From positions 496,001-560,000 of the forward strand of contig PUQB01000064.1 of the NCBI GenBank assembly GCA_003024785.1: DNA of 64,000 nt, written 5' to 3'. This document shows positions 44,482-56,006 of this stretch, in pieces. The notes under the pieces are model-generated. The model was not told the origin of the DNA. It saw nothing but the letters and a program-made list of their open reading frames with translations, and made no database searches. The DNA comes from Selaginella tamariscina (lineage: Eukaryota > Streptophyta > Lycopodiopsida > Selaginellales > Selaginellaceae). Numbering within the stretch: position 1 is the first letter of the stretch; each line of letters opens with the position of its first letter. Made by a program: the position numbers and the translations under genes.

Positions 44482-46620
44482 TGTAGCGTTGTTGTTGTCC
44501 TACTTATACGCGGCCTAAGTGTTCTGCTGACTTCGCACAAACCAATGGAAGAATGCTCATCAGATACCGATCTTACGACCTAGCATCAGCAACTCGTGGT
44601 AATCGAGAAGGCAAACCCAACTTTGTTGGCAACACCGGGTCACGGCCATACAAGAGTTTATATGGGGAAGTACCAATGGAACTTTGTACTCTAGTGACAT
44701 AAGCATATCGGAGAGACGACAGATAATCATCCCAATCCGAATGTTGAAAGTTCACATACTTCGCGATCATCCCCTTGAAGGTTCTGACGAGCCGTTCCAC
44801 CAAACCATCCATCTGAGGATGATAAACACTTGTGAACATGTGGCGTATCCCTAGCCGAGACGTCAAAACATGAAATGCCTCAGCCATAAATGCAGAACCA
44901 TTATCCGAGAGAATTCACTCCGGACAAGAATGCTGAAACACGACCCGATTAAGGAAAAACTGACCAACAACAGAAGTAGTCGCACTAGAAAGAGCACCAA
45001 CTTTTAGCCAACGAGTTAGGTAATCAGAAGCAATAATAACGTATTTGTTACCAGCAATTGACCGCGGAAAAGGTCCCAATGCCACCAACTCAAACGGACA
45101 TGAAACTGCAATTGATTCTAATTGTTCTTCTAAGCACACGGGGGAGTATTGCGAGTTTGGCACCACACACAGCTATGCACATACTAAATCACATCTCCTT
45201 GCAACTCCGGCCAATAGAAAGATTTGCGCAGCTTCTCCATCACACGACAATGTCCCATGTGCCCGCCAAGAATAAGAGAGTCATGGTAAGCATGGAGGAA
45301 ATGTGGAATGAAGAACGAAGGCACCACCAACCACAAATGATCATCTGGATTAGTCCCACAAAATAAAGAAGGCTGTCCTGAAGGCGATATTGCAAATGTA
45401 AATACCTGAAAGGCAAGTCATCAGTTAGCAAGTGATGCAGGATTCTCAAATCCATCACAAAGCCTTCGAATCCACGGCTCAACCTTTTGAGCTTCCCGAA
45501 CCTCATCCAAAGATGGCAAATCTAACTCTGCATTTTGTGGACACTAAACGTCAAGCACAGCAATTGCTGATGGTACAGAATTTTCGTCCAAAAAGTCCAC
45601 TGATGCTGGAATAACTGGCTCCTTAGGGGTAGAAGAAGAGAGAGAAGGTGGAAGAAGAGCCCGAAAAAGAGTATCAGCATCAATCATGGAACTTCCTGGG
45701 CAATGAACAACTTCAAAGTCGTAAATTTGAAGCTTCAAGGCCCATCGAGCAGTACGACCAATCAAATTCTTCCGCTTTAGCAACGAAGTGACTGCTGCAT
45801 GATCGCCTTCTAACAACATCCATGAACCATGCAAGTAGGCATGGAGCTTCTCAAAACCCCAAACTGCTGCTAGACACTCATTTTCTATCGTGGAGTAATT
45901 CACCTCTGCTGGTTGCAATGTACAGCTGATGTACGCAATGGGATGTCGTTGGCCAGAAACACTTATACTCTCCTGCATCAATACACACCAAGACCGATGT
46001 CAGAAGCATCTACACGCAAGATGAAAGGACGAGTATAATCCGGGTACGCCAAAACTGGAGGAGTCGTCAACAGCTCTTTGAGATCTGCAAATGTCTGCTT
46101 ACAATCCTTAGACCAAACAAAAGAAGTCATTGACAACTTCAACAACGCCCACAACGGTGTAGTACGATCTGAAAGATGATCCACAAAACGACCGAGATAT
46201 TGTACCTTGCCAAGAAAGCGTTGAACATTATTCACACACTTCGGCATAGGGAACTTCAAAATTGTAATTAGTTTGTCAGGATTGACTTGCAAACCTTCAC
46301 GTGAAATGCAATAACCCAGATAAGTGGTGTCCTTGGATCCAAATACACTTAGATGGCTTCAACTTCAAACCAACTTCTCGCATCCGATCCAAACCTTATG
46401 TACATCACCAACATGCTCCTTCCACGTTCCATCCGAAATGGATTAAAACATCATCGATGAAGTCAGCAGTCACATCCGACATATCACAGGGAACCCCGTC
46501 CATCATACATTGGAAAGTTGTTGGAGCATTGCTTAAACCGAAAGGCATCACCAAGAACTCGTACATGCCAAATCTAACTTGGTGAACCAACGACTCCGCC
46601 CCAGTTGATCCAAAAGGTCT
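44478..46620 (-). pseudogene. RT, RNase H and integrase core of old element B
   Basis: On the minus strand: RT with MPFGLSNAPTTFQ and the catalytic box FIDD at 46461-46450 (Phe for the usual Tyr); the RT connection VNNVQRFLGKVQYLGRF near 46220; RNase H (RVDASDIG near 46000, ENECLAAVWGFEKL near 45870); and integrase blocks LGPFPRSIAGNKYV near 45060, SVYHPQMDGLVERL near 44800 and YGRDPVLPTKLG near 44640. Stops near 44580, 44915 and 46290 and a frame change near 45980 make it non-functional. The integrase continues at 29960 beyond the nested DNA element. Confidence 0.85.
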
Positions 46621-48545
46621 ACAATATGAGGAAGTGGGTACACATTTGAAATAGTTACATCATTTAATGGGTAATAGTCGATACAGAATCGAATGCTCCC
46701 ATCCGGCTTTGTCACAAGATGAGGTTCGCACGCCCAAGGACTTTGAGATTTTGGATAACACCTTTCTTCAACATCTCCTTAACATTCGCTCGTAAGATCT
46801 TGAGCTCCTTTGGTGATCGACGCCGCACAGGTACCCTAATCGGCCTAGCATCTCTAGTTGGATATAAGGTGGCGTGTCGCACAAGTTAAAGTTGAAAAGA
46901 TCAGCATACTCCTTAAGTTGATTAATAACTACAGCATGACAATTATTTGATGGATCTAGAGAGGGAAATGAGGAATATGAAGGGAAGATGGTTGGGAGTA
47001 AAGGTGAAACAAAAGTGATACAAGCGAAGGTGGAAGCAGATGAACAAAGTGGAATAGAAGTAAGAGAAATTGAAAAAAGATGAGGGAGAGTCAAATAGGG
47101 GGGAGACTTTTTGAAGTCACACTTAGCATAATTGCGAGTCAACTAATCCATACCAAGAATAAGGTGAAAAGCTTGACTCGGCACCACCAGCAGAGATTGA
47201 AGCTCAAGCTCACGATTGCACACGAACAACAATGTCAATTTCATCATGCGAACAAGCATGAGTGTGTCCGTTGCCGTACAGAATGAAGACTGGTTCTACA
47301 CACGACGCAAATGAAGGCTGCAACGTGTAGTAACAAACTGAGAAATAAAGGACAAACTCGAACCTGTATCCACCAACACTGAAAGAAAAATAGGATGTGG
47401 CATGTGATTAAATCGAGCTTGAAAAGTGAAGACTGGATAAACTGGTGCCGAGTGAACCCCTTGATGATACTCCCAAAAGAAAGATGGAGGGATCACTAAT
47501 TTATTCGCATAAGGACCCCCTCTACTTGTGCGATTCGTTGTTTCCCTAAAGATCCACCACATCAGGACCTTCTACTGTAGCAGCGCCAATCGGACGTTGT
47601 TGATGCCAAGGCCTCCACCCTAGAAATGGGGGGCGCCTATCAAGAACCCGTTGACAACGCCGATACATGTGTCCAACCTCATCATAGGCCCAACAACGAA
47701 CTGCACATCCACGTCCTCGTCCATGGCCCAACCTTGTGCTGGTACACGAGCAGCAACAGCATCAACCTCCATCGAAGCAGGTCCATCCCCAACATGAAGT
47801 GGAATGAGAGATTGTGAAGGTGCAAGTGGGAGAGGTGATGACTCATATTGTTGCCATCCTCAAAGCATCATCAAGAGTCATTAGAGCTAGTGCATGCACA
47901 AGCCCACAAGGTCTTGACAAAGTGATGGCCACAACATACCTAACTTGATGCATTCCGACATGTTAGGTTCTGCACGCAGCAAAAGGCTCCAAAAGCAAAC
48001 ACCAAACTGCATCACCGACTCAGATGGCTCCTGACAAATACAATGCAATTACTGAAAAGCATCATCATAGTTGCTACATGCCCAATGCACGTTTGAAGAT
48101 CTCTAGAAGAATACTCCAATCTTCACAAGTTCCAACGTTCAAACCATTGTACCACTGCAACGCCGTCCCTTAAAGACAAGTAGGAAACTCGTGCAAACAC
48201 TGAGCACTATCCCATGAATGATATGTGGCAACCACGGTGAAATGGTCAAACCAATGATACAAATCATTTCCAGGATTTCCGTGAAAGAAATCCGACTGGA
48301 TGTAGGGGTTTGCAACATGAGTAGGAGTACCCTGGGCTGTGAATGCTGCCATCAGCTGAGAGTGATTGTTCAGTTGCATCCGCATGACATTTAACAACTG
48401 CATGAGTAGCTGCTCCACAGACAAAGGATTTGCATGTTGTGGATACATGGACGAAGAAAGGACAAAATCTACAAGAAAGGAATATATAAACAATGGAAAA
48501 GTTAAATCTAAGAAGACACAAATTAGAGATGCCCCTCACCTCCAC
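46621..48545 (-). pseudogene. gag and protease of old element B
   Basis: Gag begins near 48460 (MYPQHANPLSVEQLLMQLL) and contains NDLYHWFDHFTVV, the same block as in element C. The zinc knuckle near 47690 reads CWAYDEVGHMYRRC and has lost its second Cys. The protease core LVDTGSSLSFISQ lies near 47370-47330. Frame changes and stops interrupt the region 46770-48170. The 5' leader is interrupted at 48545 by element D. Confidence 0.8.
48541..48545. other. Target-site duplication TCCAC, left of element D
   Basis: TCCAC is repeated exactly at 54993-54997, flanking a TG...CA-bounded element. Confidence 0.92.
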
Positions 48546-49533
48546 TGTCATAGTTTTTACTATGACTCGACCCTTTACTTTGGGGTTTGACTGTTGTTAC
48601 CTACCGAGTTGTGTGGCGAACCCTAGTTGTAGTGAGAAACAGCCCCGCTTAGTGCACTTAGGTGTTTAGGGGTAGTCCGGCCGGCTGTCACTAGGTACCT
48701 CGAGAAACTCTAGGCGAAGGTAGTACTTACCCTCTAGAAAACTCTCCCCCAGTTTGACGTTACAAAAGATAGGTTTTCCATTAAATATAGCTTGTCAAAA
48801 AGGGTTAGGGACACCCCTAGGGTTGACCTAACCCTAGGGTTGCCCTAACCCCACGCCCTAATACCCCCCCCTAGGGGTTAGGTTTAGGGTTAGGTTAGGA
48901 CAACCAGTTTTTCTAAGGGCTGGCATTTCCGTGCCAGCCACTTACTCATTTAGGTAAACAGGGGGGGGGGGGGGGGGGGTCCGTCACATAAATAAGGTAG
49001 AGTATATGTAGTGAGGCTTCCTGGGTTCAAAAGAGAGCTCGTTAACCTCCTATTGGTGCAAGCCAAGCTTGTGTCGTCAAGGTGCAACCCTCCGTTGTGC
49101 CGCCAAACTTCCACACGACAGGGGTACAACCCACCCTAGGGTTAGACTATCCTTATCGTTGGCAGGATCTTGCCTTTGAGATAGGGGCACGTCACTTCCA
49201 AGGAGTTAGTCAAATTCCTTGGTCCGAAAACCTGCCCGCAAGCTCAAAGACATTGCCCGAGTTTACGTTCCGCAAAACTAGTGGTTGAGGCCTTGCTCCG
49301 GCCACCTCAACCACGCCAAGCTAGGAACGACACCTAAAGCTCGGCTAGTCTGTGTATCATGATTCACAAGGTGAGTCTCGTTTGTGGACTTAGTCAGTTA
49401 GGGGTTTGACTTCTTAAGGCTTGGGTTCCTAATACGGGTTACTTTACCAGGTTCTGTGGGGTTTTCAAGAGAGGGGATTCCAGGGTTGGCACCTGGCAAG
49501 CCGCCTTTGTGGCACCAGGTAAAAACACTGACA
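48546..49533 (+). repeat. 5' LTR of element D
   Basis: TGTCATAG...CTGACA. It contains GGGCTGGCA-tttcc-g-TGCCAGCC hairpin sequence near 48917-48940 and a 19-base poly-G run at 48961-48979. Just after that run, ATAAATAAGG may serve as the TATA region. Confidence 0.95.
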
Positions 49534-49535
49534 AT

Positions 49536-49547
49536 TGGTATTGGAGC
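49536..49547 (+). other. Primer-binding site of element D
   Basis: TGGTATTGGAGC, two bases after the LTR, resembles the initiator tRNA-Met complement TGGTATCAGAGC used by most plant LTR elements. Confidence 0.8.
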
Positions 49548-49861
49548 AAGTTCTCTGCGGTCAGTAGGACTGCCTTAAGTCATAGGGTGTTTCAATGTTT
49601 AGATAACTCTAAATTCTTGTTATACTCTATTGCTTTTGGTTGACATGTCTGTATTCTGCGCAGAGAGTTTGATCCTGTGAGTTGTCAAACTTCGGAGAAC
49701 ACTTGCTCAGTGAGTCGGCATGAGATTCTAGGTATGTCCGAAAGTCTTATGCTAGTTTAAGCTGATGTGTGTGGGTGTATAACCTGTGCAGGGTGTTTCC
49801 AATTTCACATTGGAAATATTCCAAGCATATTCTCCGAGTGTTGACACTAGGGTTTAATACG

Positions 49862-51050
49862 ATGAGCAAGAGAAAGCAACCAGAGCCTGAGGCAGAGAGG
49901 GCTGTCGCAGAGGCTCAAAATGAGGAGATGGATGAGGCTGATCCAGGTCGACCCCCTAGAGTTAGACAACGACCTGGATGGCGAGAAATAATGATGGATG
50001 CTCTAAACGAACTTCGAGGAGATGTTTTGGGGTTGAACGACCGAATCGATAATGTTGCCGTTCGGATTCCGACGAATACTGCAATGCCAAATGTTCCGCA
50101 ACCAGACACACGAAAAAAAAAAAGAAGAAGCATGACTCAGAGTCAGGTTCCTCTGAATCAGATTCTTCGACGGAGGAAGGTGGTAGAGGTCCTAGTAAAT
50201 TCAAACGGTAAAGCCTTCGAATTTCATGGGTTCAAAGGATTACAAGGTTTTGGATGACTGGTTGTATGATATGGAAAGCTATTTCGAGGCTGCTTCAGTG
50301 AGAAAGACAGAAAAGGTTGCATGTGCCAAGCAGTTTTCTTAAAGAAGAAGCTAAGACTTGGTGGCGAATTGTTGAAGGTGAACGTGGATATCGAAACAGC
50401 TGGAAGCACATGAAAAAGAAGATCAAAAAGCAGTATATGCCGGATGATCTTGGTTTGCGATTGCGTGCTGACTTAGCACTTTGTCAACAGGGAGTTCGGG
50501 GAAGTCCATTGGACCACGTTTATCGATTCGAAAGTGTACGGCGATTGGTGCCAAATATGAGCGATGATGAAGCTCAAAGTTGCTTCATGGCTAGCTTGAA
50601 TGAGAAGACGCAAAGAGAAATCTTAAGGTACAAGCCAACAAGCTATTGGGAATGTCAAGAGGCAGCTCAAAAGGTTGCTTATGGCATGTCGTTAGAAGAC
50701 TTGTACAAAGGGGAGGAAGCAAAACCTAAACCAAGGAAGTTTCCTCCAAAGTCTGGGTTCAGAAGGTTTGATAGGCAACCAGATCAATCGCCATCAATTC
50801 GAAGTGCAAGTCCCTTTGTCGGCAGTTCCAAGTTTTCGGACACATCAAGACCCACCGGATTTCGAAAACCATTGGCGTTACCACCTCCTCAGCAGGGCCA
50901 AAGGATCAGCTCCAAAGTCTGCACCCCCGTGTTTCGCAAGTGGGGTCGTGAAATGTTATAATTGTAACAAGCCTGGTCATTTTGCTAAAGAGTGTCCGGC
51001 ACCCTCACAACAATCAGGACATTTCAAGGCAATGGTAGAAGAGGAAGTTG
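49862..51050 (+). pseudogene. gag of element D
   Basis: ATG at 49862 (MSKRKQPEPEAERAVAE) opens an acidic N-terminal region. A frame change near 50200 leads into the capsid domain (YDMESYFEAASVRKTEK, WWRIVEGERGY, QGVRGSPLDHVYRFES). Another near 50335 (an extra T) and one near 50930 precede an intact knuckle CYNCNKPGHFAKEC at 50954-50995. Length and order fit chromovirus gag. An A-rich run at 50114-50123 marks a likely indel-prone site. Confidence 0.88.
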
Positions 51051-53634
51051 TTGAACCAGAAACGCTTGAAGATCCGGAAGATGAGTCAGAACAGGTAATG
51101 TTGTGCCAAACACAACCTGCCTTATTCGCTATTCAAGACAAAACTGACTCTTTGCTATATTTGACAAGAAGGATACAAGGGGACCGAGTCCGAATGATGA
51201 TCGATACTGGAGCAACATACAACTTCATATCGACAAGTCTAGCTCGTCGATTGAATTTGGATGTAATAAAGATGTGTGAAATAAAGATCAATTTTGGCAA
51301 AGGTTCTCAAAATACTAATAATATAGCAAGGGCAGTTCCTGTCCAAATCAAAGAATGGAAGGCTAAGCTAGACTTAGTTGTCTTGAATATGACGGGGTTT
51401 GACTTTGTTTTGGATATGGAGTGGTTCCATAAACATGTAATCGAAATGAGGGGTTCTGGAGACAATCAGATCACGCTTGCAGCAGATAAAGAGGACATTA
51501 GAAAGACCACGCTCAAAATGGAAACGCTAACTGATAAGGATTGGAATCCTATGTTCCTTACCTTAACTCAGCTGCGCAAGGCAGTTAGACATCAAGAACG
51601 TGTGTTTCTTGCAATGGTTTTGGATACTGATGAAGTCAAAATAGGAGATGGTCAAGAATCTGTTCCTAAGCCTATTTTGGAAGTGTTGAACATGTTTAAG
51701 GATGTGTTGCCAGAAGACTTGCCGCGAGTTACCTCCACGACGAGTTGTGGACCACAAGATAGAGATTTTGCCAGGTTCGTCTCCACCGGCAAGAGCCCCA
51801 TATCGGTTGAATCCTCAAGAGTTAGTAGAATTGAAGAGACAGCTGACAGAATTGATAGGTCGAGGACACATTAGACCTAGTCGATTGCTATCGCCGAAGT
51901 ATGCTAGATGGCAGCAGAAGTTGGCACAATTTTAGCCTGAAATCAAACATAAAGCGGGAAAGGACAATGTGGTAGCTGATGCACTCAATAGGAAGGGTCA
52001 TCTGCGAATTATGTCAGCACCCATTTCAACTATAGTGGATGAATTTGTGACGGCGTATCCTCAGGACAAGTTTGCTAAGGAGACTTTGAGCTTGGTGGCA
52101 AAGAGGAAAAAGTTCATCAGTTACGAAGGGATGGTAATATTCCAGCAGGAATAGAAAGTCGAATGGATGCACTCAAACAGGCACATTTTGCGGTATGAGA
52201 TGGAGTTCTTTATTATAAAGAAAAGAGACTCTATGTTTCAGAAGGGACATGGAGGGAGAGGCTGTTAAGAGAGCATCATGACGTTCCTTTGGCAGGACAT
52301 GGTGGAAGGCATAAGACGTTGGCTTTGTTGAAGCAGGGATTCTATTGGCCGGGTATGATAAATGATGTTGCCAAATATGTCAAGACATGCCCCACATGTC
52401 AACAAGTAAAGAGCCGATTCTATTGGTCGGGTATGATAAATGATGTTGCCAAATATGTCAAGACATGCCCCACATGTCAACAAGTAAAGTTGCAGTGTAT
52501 ATCGATTCCAGAGCGGCCATTTCAAAGTGTTACTTTGGACTTTATCATGGGATTGCCAAAATCTCGTGGTTTTAATGCGCTCATGGTGGTAGTCAATCGG
52601 TTTTCAAAGGTTGCTCATTTCATTTCAACTATATAGATAGTGAATGCAATTCAAGCAGCGAAGTTGTTCTTCCACGAAGTCATAAGAGTGCGCGGACTAC
52701 CGAAAACCATGATTTCAGATCGAGATCCTCGGTTTACGGGGAAGTTTTGGGGAACATTATTTAAGCAGTTTGGTACAATGCTCAAGTTCAATACAGCCTA
52801 CCATCCGCAAACTGATGGTCAAACGGAGAGAGTGAATTGACAAGTCGAGGACTATCTCAGATGCTATGTTCAAGGTGATCAACTTGATTGGGCTGAACAC
52901 TTAGATATGGTTGAGATATGTTACAATAACTCGATGCACACTGCAATTAGATGTAGCCCGATGGAAGTGTTAATTGGGAATAAGGGTGGTATTCCTCAGA
53001 GTATGGTGTTACCGAAAGACGATAGCAATCGAGTTCCATCTGTAGCAGAGTTCACGGGACAATTGTATTGAACATGGGAAGCTGCTCGTCAAGCGATGGC
53101 TGCAGCTCAGGAAAGGTATCGTCAGCAGTACGATAAGCATCGGCGGGATGTAGAGTATCAGGTTGGGGATATGGTATTGTTGAAGTACCAAAAACTGAAG
53201 GTTCCAATGACTCTTTCGAGGAAGTTTCTATCGCACTACATAGGTCCATACAAGGTGGTGAAGCAAGTAGGGAAAGTGGCTTATGAGTTAGATCTTCCTC
53301 CGGAGTTGGGAACAATACACAATGTGTTTCATGTCAATTTACTCGAGCCATTTCACAAGGATGAGAAACATCCGCAAAGATATGAAAATTTACGTCCGCT
53401 TCCTGAGCTGGTCGGCGATACGAAGGAGTTCGAAGTTGAGTCAATATTGGATGCAAAGGATATTAAACGCCGAGGGACGCGAAAACGTAAACGAGAATAT
53501 CTTGTTAAGTGGAAGGGTTACCCGGCATGCGAGTCGACATGGGAACCATTGGATAATCTACAGAACGCGATGGAGATAGTGAAGGAGTTTGAGGCAAGGT
53601 CTCAAACTGTTAGTAATGATGGAGAAATAAAGTG
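51051..53634 (+). pseudogene. pol of element D: protease, integrase, chromodomain (RT deleted)
   Basis: Protease motif MIDTGATYNFIS lies near 51197. Sequence ahead of RT continues to about 51888, then jumps to the RNase H tail (NVVADALNRKG, near 51968). Integrase has a zinc-binding segment duplicated in tandem (52341-52496, 78-bp period, VKTCPTCQQVK twice), an ISDRDPRFTG block near 52708 and HPQTDGQTERVN ending at 52837. The C-terminal region and chromodomain (REYLVKWKGYP near 53495-53525) end at the stop 53632-53634. In-frame stops at 52635, 52838 and 53068 follow. The defects rule out autonomous replication. Confidence 0.9.
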
Positions 53635-53993
53635 AACTTATTTCTTATTAACCTAGGGGCCGACAGACAACCTTAACTAAAGGCCTCCAATATAAATTCT
53701 AGTTAACTTAAAGAAATTAACTAACTTGTTGTCTGTGTCGGGTGACAGACTTTGCAAACGTGCAAAAGGTCTCCAAGTGACTTCTTGTCGCAGGTGGTGC
53801 CTCCGGCAGCTGAGTTCTCGCTCAGTGAACGACGGTTCTGAAGTACTTGGCTTCGCGTAATGCAAGGGGGGTAATAAAACTTGTGAACTTTTTGCCTGAC
53901 TCCGCATAGAGTGATTAGTGTTAGTTTTCAGTTAATTTTTCCTAACCTAGTCTAGTCTTGGAGTTAGACGTCAACGAGGACGTTGACATTTCC

Positions 53994-54007
53994 AAAGGCG
54001 GGGAGTG
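53994..54007 (+). other. Polypurine tract of element D
   Basis: AAAGGCGGGGAGTG lies directly before the 3' LTR, as in element A. Confidence 0.75.
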
Positions 54008-54992
54008 TGTCATAGTTTTTACTATGACTCGACCCTTTACTTTGGGGTTTGATTGTTGTTACCTACCGAGTTGGTGGCGAACCCTAGTTGTAGTGAGAAA
54101 CAGCCCCGCTTAGTGCACTTAGGTGTTTAGGGGTAGTCCGGCCGGCTGTCACTAGGTACCTCGAGAAACTCTAGGCGAAGGTAGTACTTACCCTCTAGAA
54201 AACTCTCCCCCAGTTTGACGTTACAAAAGATAGGTTTTTCGTTAAATATAGCTTGTCAAAAAGGGTTAGGGACACCCCTAGGGTTGACCTAACCCTAGGG
54301 TTGCCCTAACCCCACGCCCTAATACCCCCCCCTAGGGGTTAGGTTTAGGGTTAGGTTAGGACAACCAGTTTTTCTAAGGGCTGGCATTTCCGTGCCAGCC
54401 CACTTACTCATTTAGGTAAACAGGGGGGGGGGGGGGGTCCGTCACATAAATAAGGTAGAGTATATGTAGTGAGGCTTCCTAGGTTCAAAAGAGAGCTCGT
54501 TAACCTCCTACCGGTGCAAGCCAAGCTTGTGTCGTCAAGGTGCAACCCTTCGTTGTGCCGCCCAAACTTCCACACGACAGGGGTACAACCCACCCTAGGG
54601 TTAGACTATCCTTATCATTGGCAGGATCTTGCCTTTGAGATAGGGGCACGTCACTTCCAAGGAGTTAGTCAGATTCCTTGGTCCGAAAACCTGCCCGCAA
54701 GCTCAAAGACATTGCCCGAGTTTACGTTCCGCAAAACTAGTGGTTGAGGCCTTGCTCCGGCCGCCTCAACCACGCCAAGCTAGGAACGACACCTAAAGCT
54801 CGGCTAGTCCGTGTATCCTGATTCACAAGGTGAGTCTCGTTTGTGGACTTAGTCAGCTAGGGGTTTGACTTCCTAAGGCTTGGGTTCCTAATACGGGTTA
54901 CTTTACCAGGTTCTGTGGGGTTTCCAAGAGAGGGGATTCCAGGGTTGGCACCTGGCAAGCCGCCTTTGTGGCACCAGGTAAAAACTCTGACA
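54008..54992 (+). repeat. 3' LTR of element D
   Basis: TGTCATAG...CTGACA. It differs from the 5' LTR by scattered substitutions and a shorter poly-G run (15 versus 19), indicating a young insertion. Confidence 0.95.
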
Positions 54993-54997
54993 TCCAC
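54993..54997. other. Target-site duplication TCCAC, right of element D
   Basis: Exact copy of 48541-48545. Confidence 0.92.
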
Positions 54998-55000
54998 CAA

Positions 55001-55161
55001 TGTGAAAACTTGGAATATAGAAATGTGTATATCCATTAGTTTAAAAACCCTAAATTATGTACAAGAGCGAGTGGTCCAGATTGAAACCAATCCGACGGTT
55101 ATCAAAACCCACTACGCTAATAATAGTATGTGCACATGCAGCCGTACACGTGGATCTTACA
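55001..55161 (-). repeat. 5' LTR of old element B
   Basis: On the minus strand it starts TGTAAGATCCACG and ends GTTTTCACA. It matches the 3' LTR at 29487-29621 with a short internal gap in the latter. ACAC follows at 55162, as before 29487. Confidence 0.78.
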
Positions 55162-55880
55162 ACACCTTAATAATAATAAAGTAAATAAACTAATTAAATA
55201 ATATATAATTATATATAATAAGTGTTGTATAGTATTTATATAGAACATATCATAAAGTAAATACTCCATACATGTTACTTGAGATATTTATGATGTAGTT
55301 AATCATGTAATTAAGACAACTTATATTTGGTTTATAAGACATTTAAATACAATGAAGGATATATATTCATGTATATAAACCTTGATTTAAATATAAAGAT
55401 TATCTCGAGTTACGTTCTCGGGTCCTTACAGAATTCTTTTACTTAATTTCTTATTATGTAATTTTTTAAAAAAATAACAAATATAAAAACATTAAATCTA
55501 GAGGAGTTATTAACTAATCAAAGCCTTAAAGAAAATAGAAAGAATAATCATACACACACACACACACACACATATATAGTGTCAAGTAGCAAAATAAATG
55601 CATTGAGATGTTTTTGTTCACTCTTAACAACCTCCCTCTATGGTTTGCTCATGCCCTTCACAAAAGATGTTCATGATAATACATATATACATATACATGC
55701 TACATCTATTTGTGTATGCATTATAGTTCAATTGTAATATTGTAATATGGATAACATAGGCCTTGTGCAACTTTTTTTTTAATCAATAATAACTTAATAT
55801 GTGCCCTCTCCATATGTGTACACAACTTAAGTACAATAGTTAAAAGGTAATGTAATATAACATGTGGTTAACTCATACAT
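55162..55880. other. AT-rich flank of old element B
   Basis: Non-coding. A sequence reading TGTAAGGACCCGAGAACG on the minus strand at 55430 downward looks like an LTR tip of another family, but no partner is present. Confidence 0.45.

Positions 55881-56006
<126 letters not shown>

Larger units (their letters stand above)
48546..54992 (+). mobile_element. Ty3/gypsy chromovirus-type element D, recent but RT-deleted
   Basis: Two near-identical LTRs (988 and 985 bp), a tRNA-Met-type primer-binding site, gag, protease, integrase, chromodomain, polypurine tract and a 5-bp duplication TCCAC are all present. RT and most of RNase H are missing at about 51888: the frame passes from GHIRPSR directly to LSPKYARWQQ. 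Relative to element A about 1.0 kb is lost. It was presumably mobilised in trans. Confidence 0.95.
29487..55161 (-). mobile_element. Old Ty3/gypsy element B, split by two nested insertions
   Basis: Its pieces are 29487-29960, 44478-48545 and 54993-55161. Removing the 14.5-kb DNA element with one GAGT, and the 6.4-kb gypsy element with one TCCAC, leaves about 4.7 kb: 5' LTR, gag, protease, RT, RNase H, integrase, 3' LTR, all on the minus strand. Outer flanks share ACAC (29483-29486 and 55162-55165), consistent with a target duplication. LTRs are short: 161 bp at 55001-55161 and 135 bp at 29487-29621. Coding parts contain stops and frame changes. Confidence 0.88.

Noticed and set aside
55162-55430. 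430-bp LTR for the old gypsy element ending at 55430
   Set aside because: The matching 3' LTR at 29487-29621 aligns only to 55001-55161, and ACAC flanks support the shorter LTR. The 55430 tip probably belongs to another relic.
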